Made by a program: the position numbers and the translations under genes. The notes beneath the pieces are model-generated. The model saw nothing but the letters and a program-made list of their open reading frames with translations, searched no databases and had not been told where the DNA came from. A stretch of DNA of 64,000 bases from Lysinibacillus agricola (GTDB lineage Bacteria > Bacillota > Bacilli > Bacillales_A > Planococcaceae): NCBI RefSeq assembly GCF_016638705.1, contig NZ_CP067341.1, forward strand, positions 4,529,501 through 4,593,500. The letters run 5' to 3'. Of the stretch, positions 1-9,086 are shown one piece after another (within the stretch, counting starts at the first letter, position 1; each line of letters begins with the position of its first letter).

Positions 1-1152
1 ATTTCGTCCAAATACTAACAAAACAATAGCTACAGCTAGCAAAAGCATCGCTACTAATAAAAGGAAGCTGTACTTTACATATTCTAAATAAACGCCACCT
101 AAAAATGGCCCTGTTAAGCTACCGATACTAAGGGCAATGCCGCAAAGCAGATTTCCTGTTGGCAGTAGCTCTTTTGGTGTTAAATCTGCCATATAGGTAA
201 TACCTAATGAAAACATCGAACCGACTAATGCACCTGTAAAGAAAAATGCTACGGCTACTGCCATTTGAGAATGCTCTAAAAAACTGGCAATCCCCAAAAT
301 AATAGCCCCTCCAAACGAGCCGATCATCAAGACATAACGTCGTCCTATTTTATCTGCTATTGCACCAAGCGGCACCTGCGTTAAAATCCCACCAAATGTA
401 AAGACTGATAACATAATCGGAATCATATTCACGTCAAAATCTTTACGTAAAGCATAAACTGGGAACAAAGCATTTAAAGCAGATTCTAAAAATCCATAAG
501 CAAACGGGCCTAAAAATGCGATCCATCCAAATGCAATGGCTATTTTATAACGATGCCAGCCTCTTGCATGTAAGTCTCTCGTTAAACGTTCTGGTTTTTC
601 ATTTTGTAAAAAGAATACAAAAGCCCATGCAAATAAACACATAGCTGATGACACAATAAACGGTAATGCTTCTGTAACTTGTATAAGTTTCACCATTAAA
701 GGTCCGACTGCAAAGCCTGTACTAAAGGACAAGCCGTAAATGGCCATACCCTTTCCTAAGCTTTTATGATCTGTGGTGCTTGTAATCCACGTTTGTGTTG
801 CAAAGTGTAATGCATGATCTCCTACTCCAATGAGTAAGCGAAGGACAAACCAGAAAGTCACACTTTTCCATAAAGGAAATATTAGCAGTGAAGCAAACAC
901 AAGTGCACCGCCAATTAAAATAATCGGTTTATAGCCCCATTTTCGTAATGGCTGCTCGATAAATGGGGAGATTAATAAAGTTCCTATGTATAGACCTGTT
1001 GCATTCAATCCGTTCAACGCGGAAGATACCCCATCACGTTCGAAAATAATTGAAATTAGCGGTAAAAGCATCCCTTGTGAAAAGCCTGAAATAGACACAA
1101 TTAACACTAGAATGGCAAATCTTTTTTTGCTGTAATCTGAGAAGTATGTCAT
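1..1152 (-). CDS. MFS family efflux transporter (C-terminus cut by window)
   Basis: The reverse strand is open from an ATG at 1152, preceded by GGAGG 7 bases upstream, to the window edge (384 codons, no stop). The protein starts MTYFSDYSKKRFAILVLIVS and consists of about eleven visible hydrophobic segments. The loop after the second segment and the central loop (GAIADKIGRRYVLMIGSFGG) fit the conserved MFS G-x-x-x-D-(R/K)-x-G-(R/K)-(R/K) motif. This points to a single-component inner-membrane exporter of the major facilitator superfamily. The substrate cannot be read from the sequence; drug/metabolite efflux is a guess based on the attenuator-like leader upstream. The last few residues are missing. 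Confidence 0.85.
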   Translation of the reverse strand, partial: MTYFSDYSKKRFAILVLIVSISGFSQGMLLPLISIIFERDGVSSALNGLNATGLYIGTLLISPFIEQPLRKWGYKPIILIGGALVFASLLIFPLWKSVTFWFVLRLLIGVGDHALHFATQTWITSTTDHKSLGKGMAIYGLSFSTGFAVGPLMVKLIQVTEALPFIVSSAMCLFAWAFVFFLQNEKPERLTRDLHARGWHRYKIAIAFGWIAFLGPFAYGFLESALNALFPVYALRKDFDVNMIPIMLSVFTFGGILTQVPLGAIADKIGRRYVLMIGSFGGAIILGIASFLEHSQMAVAVAFFFTGALVGSMFSLGITYMADLTPKELLPTGNLLCGIALSIGSLTGPFLGGVYLEYVKYSFLLLVAMLLLAVAIVLLVFGRN

Positions 1153-1189
1153 CTTTTCCTCCAACATCAAGTCATTCTTCCAAATAACA

Positions 1190-1330
1190 GCATACCAAAA
1201 AGCCTTAGCGCTCACCACATGTGATTTTACGCTAAGGCCTAACTAACACTTATCTCCATTTAATTGTATAAACACGAATTTCGGCTTTTACATTGGCCGA
1301 GTACTTGTTTAAACTCCCTCCTTTTCGAGT
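1190..1330 (-). promoter_or_regulatory. Putative attenuator leader of the MFS gene
   Basis: On the reverse strand, upstream of the MFS gene, there is a strong ribosome-site-like AAGGAGGGAG (about 1318-1327), then a small hairpin CGGC...GCCG (1281-1300), then a terminator-like hairpin just before the real ribosome site. No ATG, GTG or TTG lies at proper spacing behind the first SD, so a leader peptide is not proven. A possible 10-codon reading frame beginning GTG TTT ATA CAA (near 1277) lies within it. The layout resembles antibiotic-responsive attenuators of exporter and resistance genes, by inference only. The rest of 1331-1522 holds no recognisable gene. Confidence 0.4.
1197..1238 (-). terminator. 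Intrinsic terminator in the leader of the MFS gene
   Basis: Nine-base perfect arms GCCTTAGCG / CGCTAAGGC (1202-1210 and 1230-1238) are followed on the reverse strand by TTTTT. The hairpin sits between the presumed promoter and the MFS ribosome site, so it would stop transcription before the gene unless relieved. Confidence 0.6.
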
Positions 1331-1522
1331 TAGAGTTTTTTTGGATTTTTTAAATCAACTCCTTTAACTTTTCTTAATATTAATTTAACACACACACTCA
1401 ATATTGTAAATATTCCGTCTATTGATTTTTACAAAATAATCGCTAAGTCCTAGGTGTTTACCTAAGCATTGAAATTTAGTCCCAAATCAGCTACGATGGA
1501 GGGGACGAAATGAGGTGTATGT

Positions 1523-1708
1523 ATGTCAAATCCAATCACTGATAAAAAGCAGCAAGTAAATTACTTAAAAGAGCGTCTTGAAATATTTTTAGAAGTTTTA
1601 GATGCGATTGACCCTGAAACAACTGAATTAGAGGATATTGATCGTTTAATTCAAATGATGGATGATTTAGAAGATAAAATGGAGCAATTTAACGCTCGTG
1701 AACAATAA
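1523..1708 (+). CDS. SE1561 family small protein
   Basis: 61 residues starting MSNPITDKKQQVNYLKERLE, with GAGGTG upstream of the ATG. It is strongly acidic and predicted to be almost entirely helical (EIFLEVLDAIDPETTELEDIDRLIQMMDDLEDKMEQF). Its length and sequence match the small SE1561 family conserved in Bacilli and staphylococci, which has no known function. It is monocistronic and followed by a repeat and a terminator. Confidence 0.75.
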   Translation: MSNPITDKKQQVNYLKERLEIFLEVLDAIDPETTELEDIDRLIQMMDDLEDKMEQFNAREQ

Positions 1709-1802
1709 TTACTAATCAATTTCGCCTTGGCGTAATTGCGTCCGGATTTTGAATTGTGCTTGCACAATTTATTCCTATCAAAATCCGTTACATCCGCCGG
1801 AG

Positions 1803-1900
1803 GCTTTATCTTCATTCATCACCAACTTCTGAGGTAGAAATCTTTTGTAACTGACGCTTCGCTTTCGCACAGAAAAAATTTGTTGAATGAAGATAAAAGC
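1803..1900. repeat. Palindromic intergenic repeat, family 2
   Basis: Ends GCTTTATCTTCATTCA and TGAATGAAGATAAAAGC form an inverted repeat of about 16 bp. The core holds GACGCTTCGCTTTCGCACAG. Related cores occur near 46129-46226 and 48605-48665 (again with TGAATGAAGATAAA), and short pieces recur inside the nested MITE copies. Immediately upstream (1728-1800) is TTGGCGTAATTGCGTCC, also found near 46143. Confidence 0.6.
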
Positions 1901-1932
1901 AAGTGGAAGGCTCTATATCCACTTGCTTTTTT
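1897..1932. terminator. Terminator between SE1561 and ywqG
   Basis: AGCAAGTGG ... CCACTTGCT hairpin followed by TTTTTT on the plus strand, closing the SE1561 gene and lying at the end of the convergent YwqG gene. Confidence 0.7.
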
Positions 1933-1949
1933 ATCTTCTGTTATTTAAA

Positions 1950-2750
1950 TTAATAGCAATCCCAATTATATAGAACTTTACTAAAATCCTTATGTTTCAG
2001 CTCATCCTCAGCGATGAAAAAGTTGCCGACCCCGACATCCCCCCACAGAATATGATCACCCACACTGTCAATTTGAAGCAACAAGATTGTTGAATCTGTA
2101 TAATTACCATATGCTCGTGGATCGTCCTGAGTAAAAAATGGAGATCCTCCGATTTTATGACCTGTACTATTCAATGTCTCATAAAATGAGTCTACTAAAT
2201 TATCACTTTCTTCTATAGTAGCAAGTATCTTCGAATAGGGTTTTTCACTTCTAAAATCACTCGCCGATAATGGTTCATAGCCTGCCTCAAAGAACAACGC
2301 CATTTCTTTTTCCACTGGAAAGTATAATTCTTCTTCTTTCGCTTCAACAAATGAAAAGTCTCGTACTAATTGTGACTCGTCACTAACAATATGTTCGTGG
2401 AAAATAACGCGGAAGCCCTCCTGATTTTGACCATTATCAAAGTCCATCCCTAATACATCGTCATAGCCATTAATATAAAACTGTAAAATCCCCTCTTCAG
2501 GGAAATTTGGTAAATGCTTAGGTACATCTGCAAAATTAATTTGTGCTAGTAATTTTAATGGTTGCCCTTCAGGACTTTTCGGGTACTCCATTGACAACGG
2601 AAAATATGGATCGCCTGCAAATTTACTTTCAAATAAAGATGTTTTTCGTTCTTCCGTTTCAACAAATACAGTAGGCTGTATCGTTTCTTCTATTACTGTC
2701 CTATATTGTTCAAATGCTTCAGGTAAATTAAGTAACTTTTTATCAGACAT
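1950..2750 (-). CDS. YwqG family protein (DUF1963)
   Basis: 266 residues beginning MSDKKLLNLPEAFEQYRTVI, with AGGAGG 6 bases before the ATG. The central part (SKFAGDPYFPLSMEYPKS, LLAQINFADVP, GILQFYING) and the C-terminal HKIGGSPFFTQDDPR and LLLQIDS are typical of the YwqG/DUF1963 family, a soluble cytoplasmic family of about 260 residues whose function is unknown. No membrane segment or signal peptide. Monocistronic. Confidence 0.85.
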   Translation of the reverse strand: MSDKKLLNLPEAFEQYRTVIEETIQPTVFVETEERKTSLFESKFAGDPYFPLSMEYPKSPEGQPLKLLAQINFADVPKHLPNFPEEGILQFYINGYDDVLGMDFDNGQNQEGFRVIFHEHIVSDESQLVRDFSFVEAKEEELYFPVEKEMALFFEAGYEPLSASDFRSEKPYSKILATIEESDNLVDSFYETLNSTGHKIGGSPFFTQDDPRAYGNYTDSTILLLQIDSVGDHILWGDVGVGNFFIAEDELKHKDFSKVLYNWDCY

Positions 2751-3113
2751 ATTTTACCTCCTAAAGTAAATATTCAAGTTCATTATAGAACAAACGTTCC
2801 TTATTAACAATCTTTATTTCAACGAAATTTTAGTTTCTAAATAAGGCTAGTACCAACTCGTTCAATATATATATGATTAGGTAAGTATTTATATATCGAT
2901 TAGGTTCACAGGAGATCTGATCGGGTTGGCTCAAAATACGATCAGCTACATGATCAATCAAACTAAAATTACATAATTTCACATTTAAATTACCTCTTTT
3001 TGAGAATAGATCGTTAATTCCGACCACAATGAGTTGAACTCTTTTTTTCATTAGTTGAAAAGAGTATAATGTAACGTGGAAATAATCAAATTTTCTATGG
3101 GGGGCAATACCAA

Positions 3114-4652
3114 ATGAATATACAAACTTTGGAGAAAAGTCTTTACAATTTAATTACAGAAACATCTACAAACTTACCTAAAGATGTACGTCGTGCTATT
3201 AAAAAGGCGAAAGAAGCTGAAAACGCTGGTACTCGAGCTGCAATGAGCTTAGACACAATCTCAAATAATATCATTATGGCAGAAGATAATGTGTCACCAA
3301 TCTGTCAAGATACTGGTCTACCAACATTCAAAATTTATACTCCTGTTGGTGTAAACCAATTAGAAATTAAAGAAGCTATTAAAAAAGCTATTGTCGAAAC
3401 TTCTGCAGATGCAAAATTGCGTCCAAATGCGGTTGATTCATTAACAGGCGCAAACAGCGGTAATAACCTAGGTGACGGTCTACCTGTTATGAAATTCGAA
3501 CAATGGGAAAACGACTACATTACAATTAAATTAATCCTTAAAGGTGGCGGCTGTGAAAACAAAAACATCCAGTATAGCCTACCATGTGAAATTGATGGTC
3601 TTGGTCGCGCTGGTCGTGATTTAGATGGTATCCGTAAATGTATCCTTCACTCAGTATACCAAGCACAAGGACAAGGCTGTTCAGCTGGTTTCATCGGTGT
3701 AGGTATCGGTGGCGATCGCTCTTCTGGCTACGACTTGGCGAAAGAACAGTTATTCCGTCATGTGGAAGATACAAATCCAAATTCTGATCTTGCTAAATTA
3801 GAAGAATATGTAGTGAAAACTGCAAACACATTTGGTATTGGTACAATGGGCTTCGGTGGTGAAGCAACATTACTTGGCTGTAAAATTGGTGTTATGCACC
3901 GTATCCCTGCATCATTCTACGTATCAGTAGCTTATAACTGCTGGGCATACCGTCGTATGGCTGTGGACATCAATCCTCAAACTGGCGAAATTATTAACTG
4001 GCATTATCAAGAAGGCGAAAAAATTACATTTAAAGAAGATGAAGTTGCAGCAACAACAGAAGATACTACTACAGATGTAGTGGAACTTACTGCACCAATT
4101 ACTGAAGAACAAATTCGTGCTCTAAAAGTTGGTGACGTTGTTTCGATTACTGGTCGTATGTATACTGGTCGTGACGCAATTCACCATCATTTAATGAGCC
4201 ACGATGCTCCAGTTGATCTTAATGGACAAGTTATTTATCACTGTGGCCCTGTAATGGCAAAAGATGCAGAAGGCAACTGGACAGTAAAAGCAGCTGGTCC
4301 AACTACTTCTATTCGTGAGGAGCCATATCAAGGTGACATCATGAAAAAATTCGGTATCCGTGCTGTAATTGGTAAAGGCGGTATGGGACCAAAAACTCTT
4401 GCTGCATTAGAAGAGCACGGTGGCGTTTACTTAAATGCAATCGGTGGTGCTGCACAATACTACGCTGACTGCATTAAAGGTGTAGATGGTGTTGACCTAA
4501 TGGAATTCGGTGTTCCAGAAGCAATGTGGCACTTAAACGTTGAGAAGTTCACAGCTGTTGTAACAATGGATTCTCACGGTAATTCTCTACACGCAGACGT
4601 AGATAAATCATCCCTAGAAAAACTTGCGCTACATGCAGAGCGTGTTTTCTAA
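3114..4652 (+). CDS. fumA: Class I fumarate hydratase (fused alpha and beta domains)
   Basis: 512 residues. Hydrates fumarate to malate in the TCA cycle, using a [4Fe-4S] cluster. The N-terminal alpha domain (to about residue 285) carries C64 in ICQDTG, C189 in GQGCSAG and C276 in NCWAYRR as likely cluster ligands. The C-terminal beta domain (about 325-512) has GRMYTGRDAIHHHL and GKGGMGPKTL. The ATG follows a GGGGGG ribosome site. Many Bacillus species rely on the unrelated iron-free class II enzyme, so the oxygen-sensitive class I form here may be an addition or a replacement; the rest of the genome would show which. The gene stands alone, with a MITE copy and a terminator downstream. Confidence 0.93.
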   Translation: MNIQTLEKSLYNLITETSTNLPKDVRRAIKKAKEAENAGTRAAMSLDTISNNIIMAEDNVSPICQDTGLPTFKIYTPVGVNQLEIKEAIKKAIVETSADAKLRPNAVDSLTGANSGNNLGDGLPVMKFEQWENDYITIKLILKGGGCENKNIQYSLPCEIDGLGRAGRDLDGIRKCILHSVYQAQGQGCSAGFIGVGIGGDRSSGYDLAKEQLFRHVEDTNPNSDLAKLEEYVVKTANTFGIGTMGFGGEATLLGCKIGVMHRIPASFYVSVAYNCWAYRRMAVDINPQTGEIINWHYQEGEKITFKEDEVAATTEDTTTDVVELTAPITEEQIRALKVGDVVSITGRMYTGRDAIHHHLMSHDAPVDLNGQVIYHCGPVMAKDAEGNWTVKAAGPTTSIREEPYQGDIMKKFGIRAVIGKGGMGPKTLAALEEHGGVYLNAIGGAAQYYADCIKGVDGVDLMEFGVPEAMWHLNVEKFTAVVTMDSHGNSLHADVDKSSLEKLALHAERVF

Positions 4653-4769
4653 TAGGAAAAATTTCTTTTATAAAACGTTACTTTGATGAGTAGTAATTGT
4701 TTTTTAATCTGTGGCGAAAGCATAGCGGTAGCCACACTGCAAAAACGAATTTATAACTTAATAATTTAT

Positions 4770-4869
4770 GGCTCATCACCAAAAGTTGGAGATGACATTT
4801 TATAAAATGTATGCCATGTTGAGTGAAGGCTGGGCGGAACAGAAATCGACCCACGTATTGTGATGAGCC
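4770..4869. repeat. MITE-like element, copy A (short form)
   Basis: 100 bp with terminal inverted repeats GGCTCATCAC / GTGATGAGCC. It has GGCTGGGCGGAACAGAAATCG in its core, an internally deleted version of the core seen in the longer copies. Of the 4653-5132 gap, the remainder before the promoter holds only one terminator. Confidence 0.8.
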
Positions 4870-4924
4870 TAAATATTTATGCAGTAATTCCTAAAGTTAA
4901 GGGCATTTGCACTGCACAAATTTG

Positions 4925-4963
4925 AAAAGCACAGAATATTCCTATGGATATCTGTGCTTTTTC
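4925..4963 (+). terminator. Rho-independent terminator downstream of fumarase
   Basis: AAAAGCACAGA ... TCTGTGCTTTTTC: ten-base arms with a U-rich tail. It lies 270 bases after the fumarase stop, beyond the MITE copy. Confidence 0.7.
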
Positions 4964-5132
4964 TTATGTTCAAAATTATTTCAAAAAACCTCATAATCAC
5001 CTCAATCTCAATCTAGGACTACTTTTATCCCCTTCCTTAAAAATTCCTTCAAATTTCTTACTTTCTTTTTTAAAACACCTTTGTTATAATGATTCTAAAC
5101 TAGAAAGGAGTTAGTTGAAAGCTATTTTCAAT

Positions 5133-5190
5133 TAGACATTGTTTATATATATTGTATTATAAGGGTTTTGATATTGATTTTCATTATCAA
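5133..5190 (+). promoter_or_regulatory. Promoter with Fur-like operator of the metal-efflux ATPase
   Basis: TAGACA (5133-5138), 16 bases, TATTAT (5155-5160) form a sigma-A-like promoter. Right behind it lies GATATTGATTTTCATTATC (5170-5188), which matches the Fur consensus GATAATGATTATCATTATC at 17 of 19 positions. The match extends to symmetric ends TTGATA...TATCAA. The box lies between the presumed start site and the GGGGG ribosome site of the ATPase gene. Control by Fur (or the related PerR) is inferred from this match. Confidence 0.65.
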
Positions 5191-5201
5191 GGGGGATAAA
5201 G

Positions 5202-7106
5202 ATGGAACGCTCTAATCGAGAAAATATTAATTTAATTGAGAAAACAAAAGAACACGCTGAATTAATCGCTGCCCTTTTAGCAGGTTTGTTCATTTTACTC
5301 GCATGGCGTTTAGATACTAGCGGGCAAACAACAGCATCCGTTCTTTTATATATTGTGGCATTTTGCGTTGGTGGATTTGCTAAAGCAAAAGAAGGTATTG
5401 AAGAAACCATTGAAAATAAAGAGCTTAATGTTGAACTATTGATGGTATTAGCTGCAATTGGTTCCGCTGCAATCGGTTATTGGACGGAGGGTGCTATTCT
5501 TATTTTCATTTTTGCTGTAAGTGGTGCTCTTGAAACATACGCAATGAATAAAAGTCATCGTGAAATTTCTGCGCTCATGAATTTACAACCTGAAGAGGCT
5601 TGGCTTGTTCGTGGTGGCTTTGAACCAATGAAAGTTTCTGTCTCTACATTACAAATCGGAGATCATCTGTTTATAAAACCCGGTGAACGTGTACCAGCAG
5701 ACGGTGTAATCTTTAAAGGACAGTCTTCTATCGATGAATCTGCAATTAGCGGTGAGCCGCTTCCAGTGGCAAAACGTGAAGGCGACGAGGTATTTGCAGG
5801 TACAGTGAACTTAAATGGTGCCATTACGATGGAAATGACTAAGCCGAACTCTGAAACACTATTCCAAAAAATTATTACACTTGTCCAAAATGCACAAAGT
5901 GAAAAATCACCTTCTCAACAGTTCATAGAAAAATTCGAAGGTACGTATGTGAAATTTGTGCTACTTACTGTTGCTCTAATGATGTTCCTACCTCATTTTG
6001 TACTCGGTTGGGACTGGACAACAACTTTCTATCGAGCAATGGTGCTCCTAGTAGTTGCTTCTCCATGCGCACTTGTTGCATCCATTATGCCAGCAACTCT
6101 TGCAGCAATTTCAAATGGTGCAAAAAACGGTGTGCTATTTAAAGGAGGCTTACATTTAGAGCATTTAGGTGCTTTACGTGCACTAGCAGTCGATAAAACA
6201 GGTACTTTAACACAAGGAAAACCCGTCGTGACTGATTTTATTGTTCATGAGGAAAAAGATCGAGAAATGGCGTTGGCAATCCTAGCTGGTATTGAATCAC
6301 AATCGAATCATCCGCTTGCACAAGCAATTACTTCATATGCTAAGGCTGAAGGTCTAACAAAGTTCCCACATGCATCCATTCAAGATATCCCTGGCTGGGG
6401 CATAAAAGGTTATGTAGATGATATGGAGTATCAAGTAGGGAAACCCGATTTTGTAGGTGCAGAGGAAGCTGATAATTTTGCAGATGGTGTAGCGACAAAG
6501 CTAGCAGCAGAAGGCAAAACAGTTATTTTCATTCGTGACAAGGACGGCATTGTCGCATTAGCAGCCTTAAAGGATACCGTTCGCAATGAAGCAAAAAAAG
6601 CAGTATCATTACTAAAAGAGCTAGGCATCGATGTCGTCATGCTAACGGGTGATAACGAGAAGACAGCGAAGGTAATTGCCAAGGAAGCAGGCGTGACAGA
6701 ATACGTTGCTGAATGTCTCCCTGAAACAAAAGTGACTGAGATGAAACGACTTCTTACTCAACATAAATATGTAGGGATGGTCGGAGACGGTATTAATGAT
6801 GCACCTGCATTAGCAACTGCCACTACTGGAATTGCTATGGGAGAAGGAACAGATGTGGCTCTGGAAACAGCAGATGTCGTTTTAATGAAAAATGACTTAT
6901 CAAAAATTGCCTATGCAGTACGTTTATCACGTAAAATGCAACGCATCGTCAAACAAAACGTCTTCTTCTCTATCAGCATTATCGTTTTATTAATCGCTTC
7001 AAACTTCTTACAGATTGTCGATTTACCTCTAGGTGTAATTGGACATGAGGGAAGCACCATTTTAGTTATTTTAAACGGCTTACGTATGCTTAATAAAAAC
7101 GTATAA
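5202..7106 (+). CDS. P1B-type heavy-metal-transporting ATPase (ZosA/PfeT/FrvA-like)
   Basis: 634 residues. P-type ATPase exporting a transition metal across the cytoplasmic membrane at the cost of ATP. It has no N-terminal metal-binding domain. It shows paired N-terminal membrane segments, the actuator motif SGEPLP, the membrane motif SPCALVAS (about 287), the phosphorylation site D331 in DKTGTLT, HP in NHPLAQA, TGDNEKTA and GDGINDAPAL. The last membrane region has HEGST, the signature of the P1B-4 group, whose members move Fe(II), Co(II) or Zn(II). With the Fur-like box in front, an iron-export role like PfeT of B. subtilis or FrvA of Listeria is the best inference. Confidence 0.9.
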   Translation: MERSNRENINLIEKTKEHAELIAALLAGLFILLAWRLDTSGQTTASVLLYIVAFCVGGFAKAKEGIEETIENKELNVELLMVLAAIGSAAIGYWTEGAILIFIFAVSGALETYAMNKSHREISALMNLQPEEAWLVRGGFEPMKVSVSTLQIGDHLFIKPGERVPADGVIFKGQSSIDESAISGEPLPVAKREGDEVFAGTVNLNGAITMEMTKPNSETLFQKIITLVQNAQSEKSPSQQFIEKFEGTYVKFVLLTVALMMFLPHFVLGWDWTTTFYRAMVLLVVASPCALVASIMPATLAAISNGAKNGVLFKGGLHLEHLGALRALAVDKTGTLTQGKPVVTDFIVHEEKDREMALAILAGIESQSNHPLAQAITSYAKAEGLTKFPHASIQDIPGWGIKGYVDDMEYQVGKPDFVGAEEADNFADGVATKLAAEGKTVIFIRDKDGIVALAALKDTVRNEAKKAVSLLKELGIDVVMLTGDNEKTAKVIAKEAGVTEYVAECLPETKVTEMKRLLTQHKYVGMVGDGINDAPALATATTGIAMGEGTDVALETADVVLMKNDLSKIAYAVRLSRKMQRIVKQNVFFSISIIVLLIASNFLQIVDLPLGVIGHEGSTILVILNGLRMLNKNV

Positions 7107-7152
7107 ACAAACAGCCTCGCATCACAAATCGTGATGGCGAGGCTGTTTGTTT
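7107..7152. terminator. Bidirectional terminator
   Basis: AAACAAACAGCCTCGC ... GCGAGGCTGTTTGTTT, long perfect arms with A-rich and T-rich flanks. Shared by the convergent metal ATPase and YihY genes. Confidence 0.8.
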
Positions 7153-7160
7153 CAATATTG

Positions 7161-8099
7161 CTAACTATTTGCTAGTGTATTTTGCTTAATACGTTCTTTT
7201 TGCAAAGCCTTCTTCTGCATTGTTGCATTTAAAACGCCACCAAAAATTAATATAATCCCCGTGAAATATAGCCAAAGCATTAAAATAATAACCCCACCGA
7301 TACTGCCATATGTAGCTGAATAATTTGCGAAATTACTAATATAAAAAGAAAAAACATATGTTGCAGCCAGCCAGGCTAGAGTTGAAAACAATGCCCCTGG
7401 CCAAACTCTCATTAACTTCAAACGAGGATTTGTATTTGGAACAAATCTATATATCCCCATTAAAACTATAAAAATAAGTAGTGGTGGCATCGACCAACGC
7501 ATTCTATGCCAGATTATTTCAAACTGCTCTTCAATGCCAACAATCGAAAATAAAAAATGTCCGACTTGTTGCCCAAAAACCGGTAAAAGTAGAGCGACAG
7601 CAATAACAATAACAAATGCTATGGTGAAAACAAGGGACAACCCTCGATCTAATATACTTCCCCTAGTCTCTGTATCATAGGCCTTATTTAGGGCTCTAAT
7701 CAACGCATTAATTCCTTTGGAAGCAGACCATATTGTTCCAAGCACCCCGATAGATAATAAACTACTATTACGGATTGTTAAAATTTCATTTAGTGTATTT
7801 TCAATAAGCCTATATACCTCATCCGGCATAATATTTACTAGAAATGAATACACTTGCGTCGTCTCTAAATTCAGATATGGTAGTAATGTGACTAGGAAAA
7901 TTAGTAGTGGGAAAAAAGATAGTAAAAAGAAATAAGCTAACTGTGCGGCAAGAGCTGATATATCTACTCGCTGTATGCGTAGTATTAAATCTTGCATAAA
8001 GCCCTTTGATGTCATCAAATCTACAGCGTCTTCTTCTGGTGAGACAAATGATTTCACCACACCGACTGCTGTCTGTATCGATGCTTTTTTCTTTTCCAT
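7161..8099 (-). CDS. YihY/BrkB family membrane protein
   Basis: 312 residues. Integral membrane protein with about six hydrophobic segments and the family pattern AAQLAYFFLLSFFPLLIFLV near residues 50-70, GTIWSASKGINALIRALNKAYD in the middle and YGSIGGVIILMLWLYFTGIILIFGGVLNA near the C-terminus. The family (once misnamed RNase BN) has no settled function. AGGAGGG precedes the ATG. It lies 23 bases behind the YtxH gene on the same strand, so the two are probably cotranscribed. Confidence 0.88.
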   Translation of the reverse strand: MEKKKASIQTAVGVVKSFVSPEEDAVDLMTSKGFMQDLILRIQRVDISALAAQLAYFFLLSFFPLLIFLVTLLPYLNLETTQVYSFLVNIMPDEVYRLIENTLNEILTIRNSSLLSIGVLGTIWSASKGINALIRALNKAYDTETRGSILDRGLSLVFTIAFVIVIAVALLLPVFGQQVGHFLFSIVGIEEQFEIIWHRMRWSMPPLLIFIVLMGIYRFVPNTNPRLKLMRVWPGALFSTLAWLAATYVFSFYISNFANYSATYGSIGGVIILMLWLYFTGIILIFGGVLNATMQKKALQKERIKQNTLANS

Positions 8100-8122
8100 A
8101 CAAATTCCCTCCTGTACAACAA

Positions 8123-8449
8123 CTATTCTTTATTAGGTAAAGAAAAGGCTGATTTTGTGTCATTAATCATGCCTTCGATTGTGGAAGGTAATTCTTTAAA
8201 TTCATCAACTTTTTCAACGATTGTGTTGACATTTTCTGTTACACTTTCACACAGCACTTTAGTGGCCAATACTTTTTCCTCAACTAGTACTTGTAATTCC
8301 TCTCGATTGGATGCATAAAACGAGATTGCTTCTTTCATCTTTTTCGTTGTAGCTATTGTTTTTTCACGCGTTGTACGGTCAAACATGCTTAGTGCAGCAC
8401 CAACTGTGGCACCAACTACGATGGATGCTAATAATTTACTTTGTCCCAT
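8123..8449 (-). CDS. YtxH domain-containing protein
   Basis: 108 residues. It begins with a glycine/alanine-rich hydrophobic stretch (LLASIVVGATVGAALSMF, about 5-22) that probably anchors it, followed by a long helical, charged tail, the usual architecture of YtxH (general-stress, gas-vesicle-like) proteins. GGGGG lies 9 bases before the ATG. First gene of a two-gene unit with yihY. Confidence 0.7.
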   Translation of the reverse strand: MGQSKLLASIVVGATVGAALSMFDRTTREKTIATTKKMKEAISFYASNREELQVLVEEKVLATKVLCESVTENVNTIVEKVDEFKELPSTIEGMINDTKSAFSLPNKE

Positions 8450-8498
8450 ATTAAATACCCCCTGCTTGGTAAATGTATATTCCTTTAAGATAATTAAG

Positions 8499-8621
8499 AT
8501 TCATCGCCAAAAATTAGGGATGATTTTGTTAAAACGCATGCCATATATATAAGTTGATTTACGTTCCGACTGGACGCGCCCAGTCGGAATGGAAATCAAC
8601 TACACGTTATGGTGATGAACC
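8499..8621. repeat. MITE-like element, copy B, with 8-bp target duplication
   Basis: Ends GATTCATCGCC and GGTGATGAACC; core GTTGATTTACGTTCCGACTGG and the complementary CCAGTCGGAATGG...ATCAAC form an inner palindrome. It is flanked directly by ATAATTAA on both sides (8491-8498 and 8622-8629), an exact 8-bp direct repeat showing transposition. Confidence 0.85.
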
Positions 8622-8756
8622 ATAATTAAACTACTTACTGCCCTTATTCTACCCAATAACAGTCTATTTTTAAAGCAATGCCCAAATACAGTGTTGACAT
8701 TTTTTTTATTCAATGAAATGATATGTGCGAGGATTACGAAAGGTAGGCTTAAATAA

Positions 8757-8978
8757 ATGGATTTATCAGTACCGTCAAAAGAGAACGTTATTTATATGGT
8801 TGATCAAATGAAAGACAAGCTTCGTATGGTTAATGTTGATGCAATGAAATCGGAAAATTTCGATGAAGCTAATTACGAAGACTTAGTTTATTTATACAAA
8901 ATGGTCATGAAACGCGACACATTCAGTCCAAGTGAGATGCAAGCCATCGTTGCTGAATTAGGCTCATTACGTAAATAA
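8757..8978 (+). CDS. DUF1128 family protein (YfkK-like)
   Basis: 73 residues, [20 protein letters not shown]..., ending [11 protein letters not shown]. Sequence and length match the DUF1128/YfkK family of Bacilli, short helical cytoplasmic proteins of unknown function. Ribosome site AAAGG lies 13 bases before the ATG. A terminator follows. Confidence 0.8.
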   Translation: MDLSVPSKENVIYMVDQMKDKLRMVNVDAMKSENFDEANYEDLVYLYKMVMKRDTFSPSEMQAIVAELGSLRK

Positions 8979-9012
8979 GAAAACATCCCTATCCAAGTTA
9001 AGTTGAAAAGAT

Positions 9013-9050
9013 AAAAAGCTATTAGCATAAGCATTGCTAATAGCTTTTTG
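9013..9050 (+). terminator. Terminator after the DUF1128 gene
   Basis: AAAAAGCTATTAGCA ... TGCTAATAGCTTTTTG. Also works as the 3' end for the convergent motB. Confidence 0.8.
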
Positions 9051-9086
9051 GTTTGAAAGGCCTCATTACTTAATATTTTAACTTAT

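Noticed and set aside
2830..3051. 73-codon reverse open frame upstream of fumarase
   Set aside because: No ribosome site, low-complexity composition and no family resemblance; it covers the fumarase promoter region.
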